A DNA stretch of 22,473 nucleotides from Nitrospira sp. UBA6493 (GTDB taxonomy: Bacteria; Nitrospirota; Nitrospiria; Nitrospirales; Nitrospiraceae): assembly GCA_002435325.1 (NCBI GenBank), contig DJMJ01000015.1, positions 1 through 22,473 of the forward strand, written 5' to 3'. The position numbers were made by a program, and so were the translations under genes. Positions 1 through 6,802 of the stretch are shown in pieces (the stretch's first letter is position 1; every line of letters starts with the position of its first letter). The notes under the pieces were generated by a model. It did not search any database, was not told the origin of the DNA, and saw only the letters and a program-made list of their open reading frames with translations.

Positions 1-435
1 ATCGGCTGGAAATTTCCGGAAGAGTCGTTCGAGGTCTATATCGGCGAATCCGGAGGCAAGATCGATGGCTACGCGATGGTCCACAATACGATCGGCAAGT
101 ACAAACCCATGACCTACATGGTCGGCGTAGACCCCAAGGGAACCTGCACCGACGTTGAACTGCTGGTCTTTCGCGATGCCAAGGGCAGCGAAGTCGGCAA
201 GAAACGGTTCAACTCCCAATACGACGGCAAAACGGTGACGGATCCCATTCGCATCAACAAAGACATCATCAACATCAGCGGCGCGACCATGTCCGTGCGC
301 TCGATGAGCGCCGGCGTGAAACGGGTGCTCGTCCTTGTGGATGAATTCTATCTGAAGCCGGCGGGGCTGGGCAGCGACACCGTCGCTGCCCACAAAACCG
401 ACAAGGGCATTTTTTCATCCATTTTCGGCAATTAA
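1..435 (+). CDS. FMN-binding domain protein, 5' end cut off by window
   Basis: The frame is open from base 1 and ends at TAA 433-435, so 144 residues of the C-terminal part are visible and the real start lies upstream. The segment resembles the FMN_bind family (RnfG/NqrC/NosR-type). It has a glycine-rich stretch followed by a D-x-K-G turn, and near its end the motif INISGATMSV, where the Thr (codon 286-288) matches the position that carries covalent FMN through a phosphoester in RnfG and NqrC. Family members act outside the cytoplasmic membrane in electron transfer. The N-terminal signal or anchor cannot be seen. A four-helix membrane protein follows 25 bp downstream on the same strand and may be its redox partner (inference). 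Family assignment is fairly sure; electron donor and acceptor are unknown. Confidence 0.72.
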   Translation: MGWKFPEESFEVYIGESGGKIDGYAMVHNTIGKYKPMTYMVGVDPKGTCTDVELLVFRDAKGSEVGKKRFNSQYDGKTVTDPIRINKDIINISGATMSVRSMSAGVKRVLVLVDEFYLKPAGLGSDTVAAHKTDKGIFSSIFGN

Positions 436-460
436 CCGGAGCGGACCCAGCGCCCCATAT

Positions 461-979
461 ATGAAAAATTTTAATCAGCGGTTCAAACTTCGTGACTCCG
501 ATCGCCATATCAGACTGCTCTATACGCAGTTTCTGCTGTTGATGCTGGTCGGGTTTCTCTTTTCATTCTTTTGGGCTCACAGCATGACTAGCTTGTCTCC
601 ACAAGGCATTGCGGAACACTACCGGGGATCCGATGCGACTTTCGGCGAGCCGATGTCGTTTCGAGAGCTGGCCGAGGTGACACATTTTCATCTCTTTACC
701 ATGCCGGTCGTGTTCATGATTCTCGTCCACGTGCTGTACTTGACCAGCGCCAGCCAGGCCATGAAGATCTGGATGACGTGGCTTTCCTTCGCCGGAGTCG
801 GGCTGGATCTGGCGTCGCCCTGGCTCATCAGCTACGTGTCCCCCGTCTTCGTCTTGACGATGCTGGCCGGCGATACGCTGATGATGGCGACGTTTCTAAT
901 CATGATGTGGATCCCGCTGTACGAAATGTGGATTTTGAAACAGCCGCTGATGGGCGGGAAACGCCCCGAGGAGGCCTAG
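461..979 (+). CDS. four-helix integral membrane protein with conserved-looking histidines
   Basis: I do not recognise a named family. The 172-residue product has a short charged cytoplasmic-looking N-terminus and then four hydrophobic segments at about residues 20-40, 77-97, 104-125 and 128-158. Histidines lie at or in the membrane region: H40 at the end of helix 1, H75 and H77 in THFHLFTMP just before helix 2, and H90 inside helix 2. That is compatible with haem b or quinone chemistry but proves neither. The gene starts 25 bp after the FMN-binding gene, so the two are probably co-transcribed. A hairpin and an intrinsic terminator follow the stop. I see no strong ribosome-binding site, and the ATG at 461 was chosen because it begins the first natural amphipathic N-terminus. 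A role as membrane partner of the FMN protein is inference. Confidence 0.7.
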   Translation: MKNFNQRFKLRDSDRHIRLLYTQFLLLMLVGFLFSFFWAHSMTSLSPQGIAEHYRGSDATFGEPMSFRELAEVTHFHLFTMPVVFMILVHVLYLTSASQAMKIWMTWLSFAGVGLDLASPWLISYVSPVFVLTMLAGDTLMMATFLIMMWIPLYEMWILKQPLMGGKRPEEA

Positions 980-980
980 C

Positions 981-998
981 GGCGCTCGCAGGAGCGCC
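981..998 (+). repeat. perfect hairpin directly after the membrane-protein stop
   Basis: GGCGCTC (981-987) pairs with GAGCGCC (992-998) around a GCAG tetraloop, starting one base after the TAG at 977-979. No T-run follows, so this is more likely a 3'-end stabilising structure than a terminator. A proper terminator lies 34 bp downstream. Confidence 0.55.
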
Positions 999-1031
999 AG
1001 ACAACTTAGTTCGGCCAGAGGTTTTTCACCC

Positions 1032-1073
1032 AGAGCCCGGGATCACGACAGTGGTCTCGGGCTCTTTGTTTTT
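1032..1073 (+). terminator. Rho-independent terminator of the FMN-binding/membrane-protein unit
   Basis: AGAGCCCGGGATC (1032-1044) pairs with GGTCTCGGGCTCT (1053-1065) with about two weak positions, around an 8-nt loop. The T-rich run TTTGTTTTT follows at 1065-1073. Stem, loop and T-tract fit a classical intrinsic terminator reading rightward. The next gene begins immediately after it. Confidence 0.85.
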
Positions 1074-1085
1074 GAAAGGGATGGC

Positions 1086-1230
1086 ATGTGTCGCACAATC
1101 GTTCCCACAGTGAGTCCGGCGGTTCTCACGATACAAGAATTGCTCCAAAAGGCCGATCACCTCACCCCTCCGGTCGAGTCGCGACGCGAGATCGAACGCC
1201 TCCTGGTCAGCCAGGCAAGCAGAGAAAATC
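1086..1230 (+). pseudogene. N-terminal part of the HD-GYP gene, out of frame with the rest
   Basis: The frame opened by ATG 1086 reads a convincing helical N-terminus (IQELLQKADHL, then SRREIERLLVSQASRE). It then becomes unlike protein near 1225 and stops at 1296-1298. The HD-GYP domain continues in the +1 frame from about 1215. The junction falls at the run AAAA (1226-1229). Removing one A would join ...LLVSQASRE to IDRMLPWQSGHGRR without a stop. A GAAAGGG ribosome-binding site (about 1074-1080) is suitably spaced for ATG 1086, while ATG 1237 has none. I therefore read this as the true start of the downstream gene, split by a real or sequencing frameshift. GTG 1110 is an alternative start in the same frame. 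Confidence 0.5.
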
Positions 1231-1236
1231 GACCGG

Positions 1237-1755
1237 ATGCTTCCCTGGCAATCCGGCCACGGACGGCGGGCCGCAGCCATCGCGATGAAGCTGGGTGAAG
1301 CCGCCGGTCTCACAACCGACGAGTTGCATCACGTGAAGCTGGCCGCGCTACTCCATGACATCGGCTTGTTGATGCTGCCTCAGGAACTGATCGCAGAACC
1401 GTCTCCCTTCGAGTCCGAGTCCTACATCGCCGTGCAGCACCATTCTCGGCTCGGCGCACAGCTGCTGGAACCCTTCGCCTTCTTGCGGGAAGCCGCCGTG
1501 CTCGTCGCTTACCATCACGAGCGGTGGGACGGCACCGGCTATCCCTATGGCATTCGAGGGGCCTTCATTCCCGTCGGCGCCAGGATTCTGGCGATCGCCG
1601 ACGCCTTCGACGCCATCCGCTTTCCCCTAATAGCCCGCCGGGATGGGCGAAACCGTATCGCGCTCCGGATTCTCCTCGTGGCGTCAGGGACCCAGTTCGA
1701 TCCAGGCCTGGTCGATCTCCTTCAGCGCATATTGAACAACAGCCTTAGGGATTAG
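1237..1755 (+). CDS. HD-GYP domain protein, probable cyclic-di-GMP phosphodiesterase
   Basis: HD-GYP proteins hydrolyse cyclic di-GMP at a metal centre. The 172-residue reading frame has the family signatures in order: H8 in SGHGRR, LLHDIG with H40/D41, HH at 68-69, the GYP motif HHERWDGTGYP at 93-103, and ADAFDAI at 121-127. The C-terminal helix contains GTQFDPGLVDLL. The usual K after HDIG is L, and the DRPYR-like stretch after ADAFD is replaced by FPLIARR. There is no ribosome-binding site before ATG 1237. The open frame runs further up and overlaps a better start in another frame (1086), so the annotated start may only be the point where the frame resumes. No receiver or GAF domain is visible, so its input signal is unknown. 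It converges with the bacterioferritin genes. The domain call is firm; enzymatic activity depends on whether the gene is intact. Confidence 0.8.
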   Translation: MLPWQSGHGRRAAAIAMKLGEAAGLTTDELHHVKLAALLHDIGLLMLPQELIAEPSPFESESYIAVQHHSRLGAQLLEPFAFLREAAVLVAYHHERWDGTGYPYGIRGAFIPVGARILAIADAFDAIRFPLIARRDGRNRIALRILLVASGTQFDPGLVDLLQRILNNSLRD

Positions 1756-1807
1756 TCCGGAAAGACAGCAGAAACGAACGGCTTGTGACGTGATGAGACA
1801 ACAACCA

Positions 1808-1903
1808 GCCGGCGCCCTCCACGCGCCGGCACAGGAGTGGGGGGAAACAACTCCTCCCACTTCGCGGGCGGGGGCCCTCTCTTCCTCCTGAGGCCCCCCG
1901 CCC
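1808..1903. terminator. three consecutive GC-rich hairpins in a convergent gap
   Basis: Between the HD-GYP gene and the bacterioferritin stop I see three stem-loops in a row. GCCGGCGC (1808-1815) pairs with GCGCCGGC (1823-1830). AGTGGGGGG (1836-1844) pairs with CCTCCCACT (1853-1861) with one mismatch. A G/C-rich stem at about 1866-1877 pairs with 1892-1903 with one bulge. None has a long T-run on either strand. Their place between convergent genes fits a bidirectional transcription end or transcript-stabilising structures; that role is inference. Confidence 0.55.
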
Positions 1904-1935
1904 ACACTTTCCAACGATGTTCTGATGGAAGACTG

Positions 1936-2412
1936 TTACGAAGACTTCTTGATCTGCTCGGCGAGATAGGCTTGAAGGCCGACCTGGGCAATCGTGGTGA
2001 GTTGCCGCTCGAAATAATCGACGTGTTCTTCCGAATCCACGACCATCTCTTCCAGCTTGTGCCGCGTGGTGAAATCCCCGACCTTGGCCGCATGGGCAAT
2101 CGCCTTCCGCAGCATCTCCACATCCTCTTTTTCAAAGGCAAGATTCGTCTCGAACAAGTCCTTGACCGAGGCTCCGTCTTTCACCTTGTCCAGCTTGCCC
2201 ACATCGGCCCGTCCGCCCAGGTAGAGAATATGCCGGACCAACTGGCCTGAATGGGTCACCTCTTCCGTATATAAATGCTGAAATTGATCGGCCAGCCGCT
2301 CATAGCCCCAATGGCGGCACAACTCCGAGTGCAGCAGATATTGGTGCACAGCCGTCAATTCGGCTGTCAGGATCTCAGCGAGCCGATCAAGGATTCCTTC
2401 TTTTGCTTTCAT
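1936..2412 (-). CDS. bfr: bacterioferritin subunit lacking the haem-ligand Met52
   Basis: The 158-residue protein has the length and four-helix pattern of bacterioferritin, the 24-subunit iron-storage shell that oxidises Fe(II) and stores Fe(III). Using E. coli numbering, which fits without gaps through residue 60, I see ferroxidase ligands E18, E51, H54, E94 and H130. The position equal to E127 is Ser. Position 52, the axial haem ligand, is Val. It lies 42 bp downstream of a second bfr gene on the same strand. ATG 2412 is preceded by a GAAGGAAAGG ribosome-binding region and by a leader motif also found before mreB. The subunit may need its partner for haem and perhaps a complete shell, as described for two-subunit bacterioferritins of Pseudomonas and Neisseria. 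Family call is firm; heteropolymer assembly is inferred. Confidence 0.92.
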   Translation of the reverse strand: MKAKEGILDRLAEILTAELTAVHQYLLHSELCRHWGYERLADQFQHLYTEEVTHSGQLVRHILYLGGRADVGKLDKVKDGASVKDLFETNLAFEKEDVEMLRKAIAHAAKVGDFTTRHKLEEMVVDSEEHVDYFERQLTTIAQVGLQAYLAEQIKKSS

Positions 2413-2454
2413 CAGAGTGCATCCTTTCCTTCATCACGGGAGAGCAGTGTCCCG

Positions 2455-2931
2455 CTAGCTGTCTTTCTTGATCTGCTCGGCCAGGTAATTCTCAAGACCG
2501 ACCTGCTTGATCGTTTCCATCTGCGTTTCGATCCAATCGATATGCGCATCGACATCTTTGGCCATGTCCTCAAACATATGTCGCGTCGTGAAGTCCGCCA
2601 CTTTGGTGCAATGGACGATCCCGTCACTCAACAGCGCCAGCATTTCCTGCTCCGCCTTCAAATCAAGCTTCAGTTGTTCAGGCACCGTTTCGCCGACCTG
2701 CACCGCATTCATGCGCTGCACGTTCGGCACTCCTTCGAGATAGAGAATGTGGCTAATCAACACGTCGGCGTCCTTCATCTCGTCGATGCTGCGCTCACGC
2801 ACTTTATGGTGCAGCCGTTCATAGCCCCAGTTCTCGCACATCTTGGCATGCACGAAGTATTGATTGATGGCCGTCAGATCAGCCGTCAGCACTTTGTTCA
2901 GGGTATTAATGACGCCCTCTTTGGCTTTCAT
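2455..2931 (-). CDS. bfr: bacterioferritin subunit with Met52 but degraded ferroxidase site
   Basis: This is a 158-residue bacterioferritin and the first gene of the pair. SIDEMKDAD places Met at position 52, the inter-subunit haem ligand. Ferroxidase positions E51, E94 and H130 are kept, but E18 is Asp, H54 is Asp and E127 is Val, so the di-iron site is probably weak or inactive. The C-terminal half has the family pattern HIDWIETQ and GLENYL. It shares its first five residues (MKAKEG-type start) and its tail (YLAEQIKK) with the second gene, which points to duplication followed by divergence. A sigma70-like promoter and a palindrome lie upstream, leaving a leader of about 80 nt. Likely job: haem-bearing subunit of a mixed shell, with haem helping iron release (family knowledge applied by inference). 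Confidence 0.92.
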   Translation of the reverse strand: MKAKEGVINTLNKVLTADLTAINQYFVHAKMCENWGYERLHHKVRERSIDEMKDADVLISHILYLEGVPNVQRMNAVQVGETVPEQLKLDLKAEQEMLALLSDGIVHCTKVADFTTRHMFEDMAKDVDAHIDWIETQMETIKQVGLENYLAEQIKKDS

Positions 2932-2984
2932 CGGTGGTCCCCCTTTCTGGGTTCAGGCAGGCCCGCTAGTTGGGGCGCACGCAG

Positions 2985-3009
2985 ATTGAGTGCATCATGG
3001 TTGCTCAAT
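2985..3009. promoter_or_regulatory. palindrome at the start of the bfr transcript, possible operator
   Basis: ATTGAG (2985-2990) and CTCAAT (3004-3009) form a perfect 6-bp inverted repeat with a 13-nt spacer. It lies immediately downstream of the transcription start predicted from the bfr promoter. This is a position where a repressor could block transcription, or where a leader stem-loop could form. It does not match a classical Fur box that I can recognise. Confidence 0.3.
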
Positions 3010-3019
3010 TAACAACTTT

Positions 3020-3048
3020 ATTATCGTCCGCAACCCGACGCCCGTCAA
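3020..3048 (-). promoter_or_regulatory. sigma70-type promoter of the bfr pair
   Basis: On the minus strand TTGACG (3048-3043) is followed, after exactly 17 nt, by GATAAT (3025-3020). Each hexamer matches five of six consensus bases. Transcription would begin near 3012, about 80 nt before the first bfr start codon. The site lies in the 229-bp gap between topA and bfr, so the bfr genes appear to have their own promoter rather than depending on topA read-through. Confidence 0.65.
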
Positions 3049-3160
3049 CCGCTGGAAACGCGATCGTCGAAGCCACGATGGGACGGGATTGAGTCCGCTT
3101 CTCAGCTTCGGTGAGATTTAGAGAACGAGGAGGGAAATTCCAATATTCGCCCTGCGGTGA

Positions 3161-5500
3161 TTATCCCGCTTCGCGATACCCGCATTCTTCGTTGCGGCAT
3201 TGCACGCTGCGGCCGGCTTGCTTGCTGACTTTCTCAATGAGGAACGGTGCCTGGCAGGTCGGACAGGCTTTATTGATCGGACGGTCCCAGAGCGCATACT
3301 CACACTTCGGATAATGGCTACAGGCAAAGAATGAGCGCCCCTTCTTGGTCCGTTTCTGAACAAGATCTCCGCCGCAATCAGGCTGCGGGCACTTCACACC
3401 CAACGCCATCGGCTTGGTCGTCTTACACTCAGGATAGGCCGAACAGGCGATAAACTTGCCGAACCGCCCGGTCTTGACGACCATCGCGCTCCCGCATTTA
3501 TCGCATTTCTGATCGGTGGTAAGTTCAATCTTCGGCACAATCTTAATTGTGCCATCTTCTAGCTTCTGGAAGTTCTGCGTGTTCTTGCAGGGTGGATCAT
3601 CTTTATACGCAGGGCAGGCAAGGAATTTGCCATTTCGTCCCCACTTGATCTCCATCATCTTGCCGCATTTCTCGCAGGGAATATTCGTCGGCGGCTCAAC
3701 CGTATCCTTCGGACCAGGAATCGTCTTGGCCCGCTCCAGTTCCTTTGTAAACGGCGTATAGAAATCCCGCACCGCCGTCACCCAAGGTTTGTTCCCCTCT
3801 TCCACTTCGTCGAGCTGTTCTTCGAGATGCGACGTAAAATCGATATTGATAAGTTCTGGGAATCCTTTCATCAGATAGTCATGGACGGTCTTCCCCGTCT
3901 CGGTCGGTACCAGCCGGCCTTCGGTCTTTTCCACATACTTCCGATCTTGAATCGTCGAGATGATGGCCGCGTAGGTGGAGGGGCGACCAATCCCTTTCTC
4001 TTCCAATTCCTTGATCAAGAGCGCTTCGTTGTACCGGGGAGGCGGCTGCGTGAAATGCTGTTTGGAGAGCACGCCCGGCGCCGCTTGCCCCTCGCCCTCG
4101 ACCAATCGAAGCGATTCCCCCTCGACCAATGCGGGCAACTGGCGCTCGTTCTCGTCCTCGACTTCCTGATCGGCTTTCGGCTTCTGCGTCGGCAGTTCTT
4201 TGTCCACGCCTTCCATATAGACAATCGTATGACCGGGAAACTTCACAACTGTGCCGGTCGAGCGGAACCCGTACTTGTCCTTTGTCCCGACCGGCGTCGA
4301 ATCGATCCGCGTCACGTCCAAAATCGCCGGAACCATCTGCGATGCGATGAACCGATTCCAGATCAATTTGTAGAGGTTGTACTGGTCCTGATCGAGATAC
4401 TGGCGGATCGACTCGGGGTCGCGCGCCGCAGACGTCGGCCGGACCGCCTCGTGCGCCTCTTGCGCCGCCTTCTGCGTCTTATAGATATTGGGCGTCGCAG
4501 GAAGATATCCCGTCCCGAATTTCGCCTGGATCACCTCTCGCGCTTCGGCCATCGCCTCATTGGAGATACGGGGCGAGTCGGTTCTCATGTAGGTGATGAG
4601 ACCGGTTGCCCCTTCGGCGCCGATTTCCATCCCCTCGTAGAGCTGCTGCGCGAGCGTCATGGTTTTCTTGGGGGAGAAGTGGAGCTTCCGTGAAGCCTCT
4701 TGCTGCAATCGGCTGGTGATGAATGGGGCGACCGGATTCCGCTTTTTCTCCCGGCGCTCGATCGACTCCACGAGAAAAGCCTTCCCTCGAATACTCTCGA
4801 CCACACGGGCGGCTTGCTCGCTATTTTCAATCGATGCCACTTCGCCATTGATGCTATGAAGTTTGGCTTCGAAAGGTGGCGGATTGGCGCCGGCCAGCAA
4901 CGCGGTGATCGACCAGTACTCTTCGGTCCTGAAGGCGTCCCGTTCCGCTTCGCGCTCGCAAATTAATCGCATCGCGACGGACTGCACACGCCCCATGCTA
5001 AGACCGCGCCGGACTTTGTTCCACAACAATTGGCTGCCTTGATATCCGACGATGCGATCCAAGATGCGGCGGGCTTGCTGCGCGTTGACCAGATTCATAT
5101 CGATCTCACCGGGCGACTCCAGCGCGCGCTTGACCGCCGTTTTGGTGATCTCGTTGAACAACACTCGAAAAATTTTCCCGCCCTTCTTCTTTTTGGACTT
5201 GCCCAGCAACTCCTGCTCCAGATGCCATGCGATGGCTTCCCCTTCACGATCAGGGTCTGGCGCCAGAAACACGGTATCAACCTCTTCGGCTTTTTTCTTG
5301 ATATCGGCGAGAACTTTTGCCTTGCCCTTGATCGTGACATACTGCGGCTCGAAGTCGTGTTCGAGATCGACGCCCAGCTTACTGGTCGGAAGATCCTTGA
5401 TATGGCCGACAGAGGCCATCACGGTATACCCGCGTCCCAGATATTTGGTAATCGTCTTCGCCTTGGTCGGCGACTCAACGATGATCAGCGCTTTCGCCAT
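3161..5500 (-). CDS. topA: DNA topoisomerase I (type IA)
   Basis: Relaxes negative supercoils by cutting one DNA strand and passing the other through a 5'-phosphotyrosine link. The 779-residue protein begins with a TOPRIM domain (MAKALIIVESPTKAKTI; acidic motif DPDREGEAIAWHL at 81-93). It carries the active-site tyrosine Y304 in GLITYMRTDSPRIS. The C-terminal 180 residues hold four cysteine clusters of the topoisomerase zinc-ribbon type. The first three have C-x2-4-C pairs followed by FLAC/FIAC/FFAC and a final C; the last is CPTC...CRNEEC. Length is normal for bacterial TopA with several zinc ribbons. It lies 85 bp downstream of dprA in the same direction, a frequent pairing in bacteria. Lysine-rich KSKKKKGGK at 101-109 is a loop next to the TOPRIM fold. 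All key motifs are present. Confidence 0.97.
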   Translation of the reverse strand: MAKALIIVESPTKAKTITKYLGRGYTVMASVGHIKDLPTSKLGVDLEHDFEPQYVTIKGKAKVLADIKKKAEEVDTVFLAPDPDREGEAIAWHLEQELLGKSKKKKGGKIFRVLFNEITKTAVKRALESPGEIDMNLVNAQQARRILDRIVGYQGSQLLWNKVRRGLSMGRVQSVAMRLICEREAERDAFRTEEYWSITALLAGANPPPFEAKLHSINGEVASIENSEQAARVVESIRGKAFLVESIERREKKRNPVAPFITSRLQQEASRKLHFSPKKTMTLAQQLYEGMEIGAEGATGLITYMRTDSPRISNEAMAEAREVIQAKFGTGYLPATPNIYKTQKAAQEAHEAVRPTSAARDPESIRQYLDQDQYNLYKLIWNRFIASQMVPAILDVTRIDSTPVGTKDKYGFRSTGTVVKFPGHTIVYMEGVDKELPTQKPKADQEVEDENERQLPALVEGESLRLVEGEGQAAPGVLSKQHFTQPPPRYNEALLIKELEEKGIGRPSTYAAIISTIQDRKYVEKTEGRLVPTETGKTVHDYLMKGFPELINIDFTSHLEEQLDEVEEGNKPWVTAVRDFYTPFTKELERAKTIPGPKDTVEPPTNIPCEKCGKMMEIKWGRNGKFLACPAYKDDPPCKNTQNFQKLEDGTIKIVPKIELTTDQKCDKCGSAMVVKTGRFGKFIACSAYPECKTTKPMALGVKCPQPDCGGDLVQKRTKKGRSFFACSHYPKCEYALWDRPINKACPTCQAPFLIEKVSKQAGRSVQCRNEECGYREAG

Positions 5501-5585
5501 GACAACCCCATGTTCAAATGACTCCCGTTCCCATCCGTATCAAAATTTCTGAGATCCTGCAACTGGAATGCACACATGCGACAGA

Positions 5586-6704
5586 TCACCGGCGCACGTA
5601 CTGTTGTCCGGGGAACTGCCTGACAAGCCCGCGAAGCTCCAGCGACAACAGCGTGGCCCAAACGTGCGCTGCGGTCATGTGCGTCTGCTCGATTACAGCA
5701 TCGACCGACTGGGCGTCGTAGGACAGCACCTCATTCACCCGTTGTTCATCCGGGGCCAACTGTTCTCGGAATGGTGACGGCAACGCATCGGATCCCATCC
5801 GCATACGCCACGATGGCTCCACCTGCGGCAGCAGCGCTTGCAGAATGTCCGCCGCGCACTCGACCAGCATCGCGCCTTCCTTGATGAGTCCGTTCGATCT
5901 ACGGCACCGCTCTTCCTTGACAGAGCCCGGCAGCGCGAATACCTCGCGCCCCTGCTCCAACGCCAGCTTCGCCGTAATGAGCGACCCGCTGCTCACCGCA
6001 GCTTCAGCGACCAGGACGCCCACGGACAAGCCGCTGATGATCCGATTTCTTCGGGGGAAATGATGGCTCTGCGGCGGCGACCCGACCGGGAGCTCGGCCA
6101 TCACCGCACCGTGCGTCTCAATCTGCTTGCGCAGCCGGTCATGCTCCGAGGGATAGGTCCGGTCCACTCCGCAGCCGAGCACCGCAATCGTGCGGCCGTT
6201 CCCTGCCAGCGCGCCACGATGGGCCGCGGCATCGATGCCGCGCGCCATCCCGCTGACAATCGTCCACCCCCCTTGTGCCAGCTCCTTCGCAATCTCTTCC
6301 GTCACAGCGCGCCCGGCGGACGTCGCGTGCCGCCCGCCGACCACCGCGACGGCCAATCCATCCTGTTCATCGAGCGATCCCGTGTAATACAACAGGGGCG
6401 GTGGATCATGAATCATCGCCAGGCGCTTGGGATAAGCCGGATCCAGGACCGTCATTACCTGGATCTGCAACCGTTCGATCAGCTTGACCTGACGGTCGAT
6501 CTGCTGGCGAATCTTCAGATCAGGCCCTCGCCGCACCGCCGCGGCCAATTCCGCACTGCAGCCGCCTCGGATCAATTCCTCCTGAGGCGCAACTAGCGCC
6601 CGCTCTGGCGAACCAAAAGCGCCCACAAGCTTCAGGAGCGTCCGATCACCCACACCCTCGACGGCTTGCAGCACTAACCATGCGGTGAGTTGCGCAGCAT
6701 CCAT
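5586..6704 (-). CDS. dprA: DNA-processing protein DprA (single-strand DNA/RecA loader)
   Basis: DprA binds incoming single-stranded DNA during transformation and loads RecA. The 372-residue protein has an N-terminal helix-hairpin-helix-like region (about 1-60; VEGVGDRTLLKLVGAFG). Its Rossmann-fold core covers about 85-290, with PPPLLYYTGSL, the VVGGRHATSAGR loop, SGMARGIDAAAHRGAL, VLGCGVDRTYP, FPRRNRIISGLS and SSGSLITAKLALEQGREVFALPG. A C-terminal winged-helix domain follows at about 315-372. The loop normally reading GSR is GGR here, a small departure in the phosphate-binding turn. The gene sits between rng and topA on the same strand. Presence of dprA alone does not show natural competence; no com genes are in the window. 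Confidence 0.95.
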   Translation of the reverse strand: MDAAQLTAWLVLQAVEGVGDRTLLKLVGAFGSPERALVAPQEELIRGGCSAELAAAVRRGPDLKIRQQIDRQVKLIERLQIQVMTVLDPAYPKRLAMIHDPPPLLYYTGSLDEQDGLAVAVVGGRHATSAGRAVTEEIAKELAQGGWTIVSGMARGIDAAAHRGALAGNGRTIAVLGCGVDRTYPSEHDRLRKQIETHGAVMAELPVGSPPQSHHFPRRNRIISGLSVGVLVAEAAVSSGSLITAKLALEQGREVFALPGSVKEERCRRSNGLIKEGAMLVECAADILQALLPQVEPSWRMRMGSDALPSPFREQLAPDEQRVNEVLSYDAQSVDAVIEQTHMTAAHVWATLLSLELRGLVRQFPGQQYVRR

Positions 6705-6802
6705 GAGACGTGACCATTAGAGCAGCGACCGCCCAGAAGACATGACGACTCTCGCCAGCCTCGCCCATCGCGAAACCCGGCTACGGGAGAGACGGCACGG
6801 CC

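Noticed and set aside
2985..3009. Fur box upstream of bfr
   Set aside because: The palindrome ATTGAG-N13-CTCAAT does not match the GATAAT-type Fur repeats in spacing or sequence, so I list it only as a possible operator.
3012..3160. Intrinsic terminator after topA
   Set aside because: Only 4-5 bp stems with no T-run could be found in this gap, too weak to call.
3827..4693. Plus-strand reading frame of 288 codons opposite topA
   Set aside because: The opposite strand encodes conserved topoisomerase motifs throughout this interval, and no ribosome-binding site or family signature supports this frame.
5838..6596. Plus-strand reading frame of 252 codons opposite dprA
   Set aside because: Shadow of dprA, with no recognisable fold and unusual Arg/His content.
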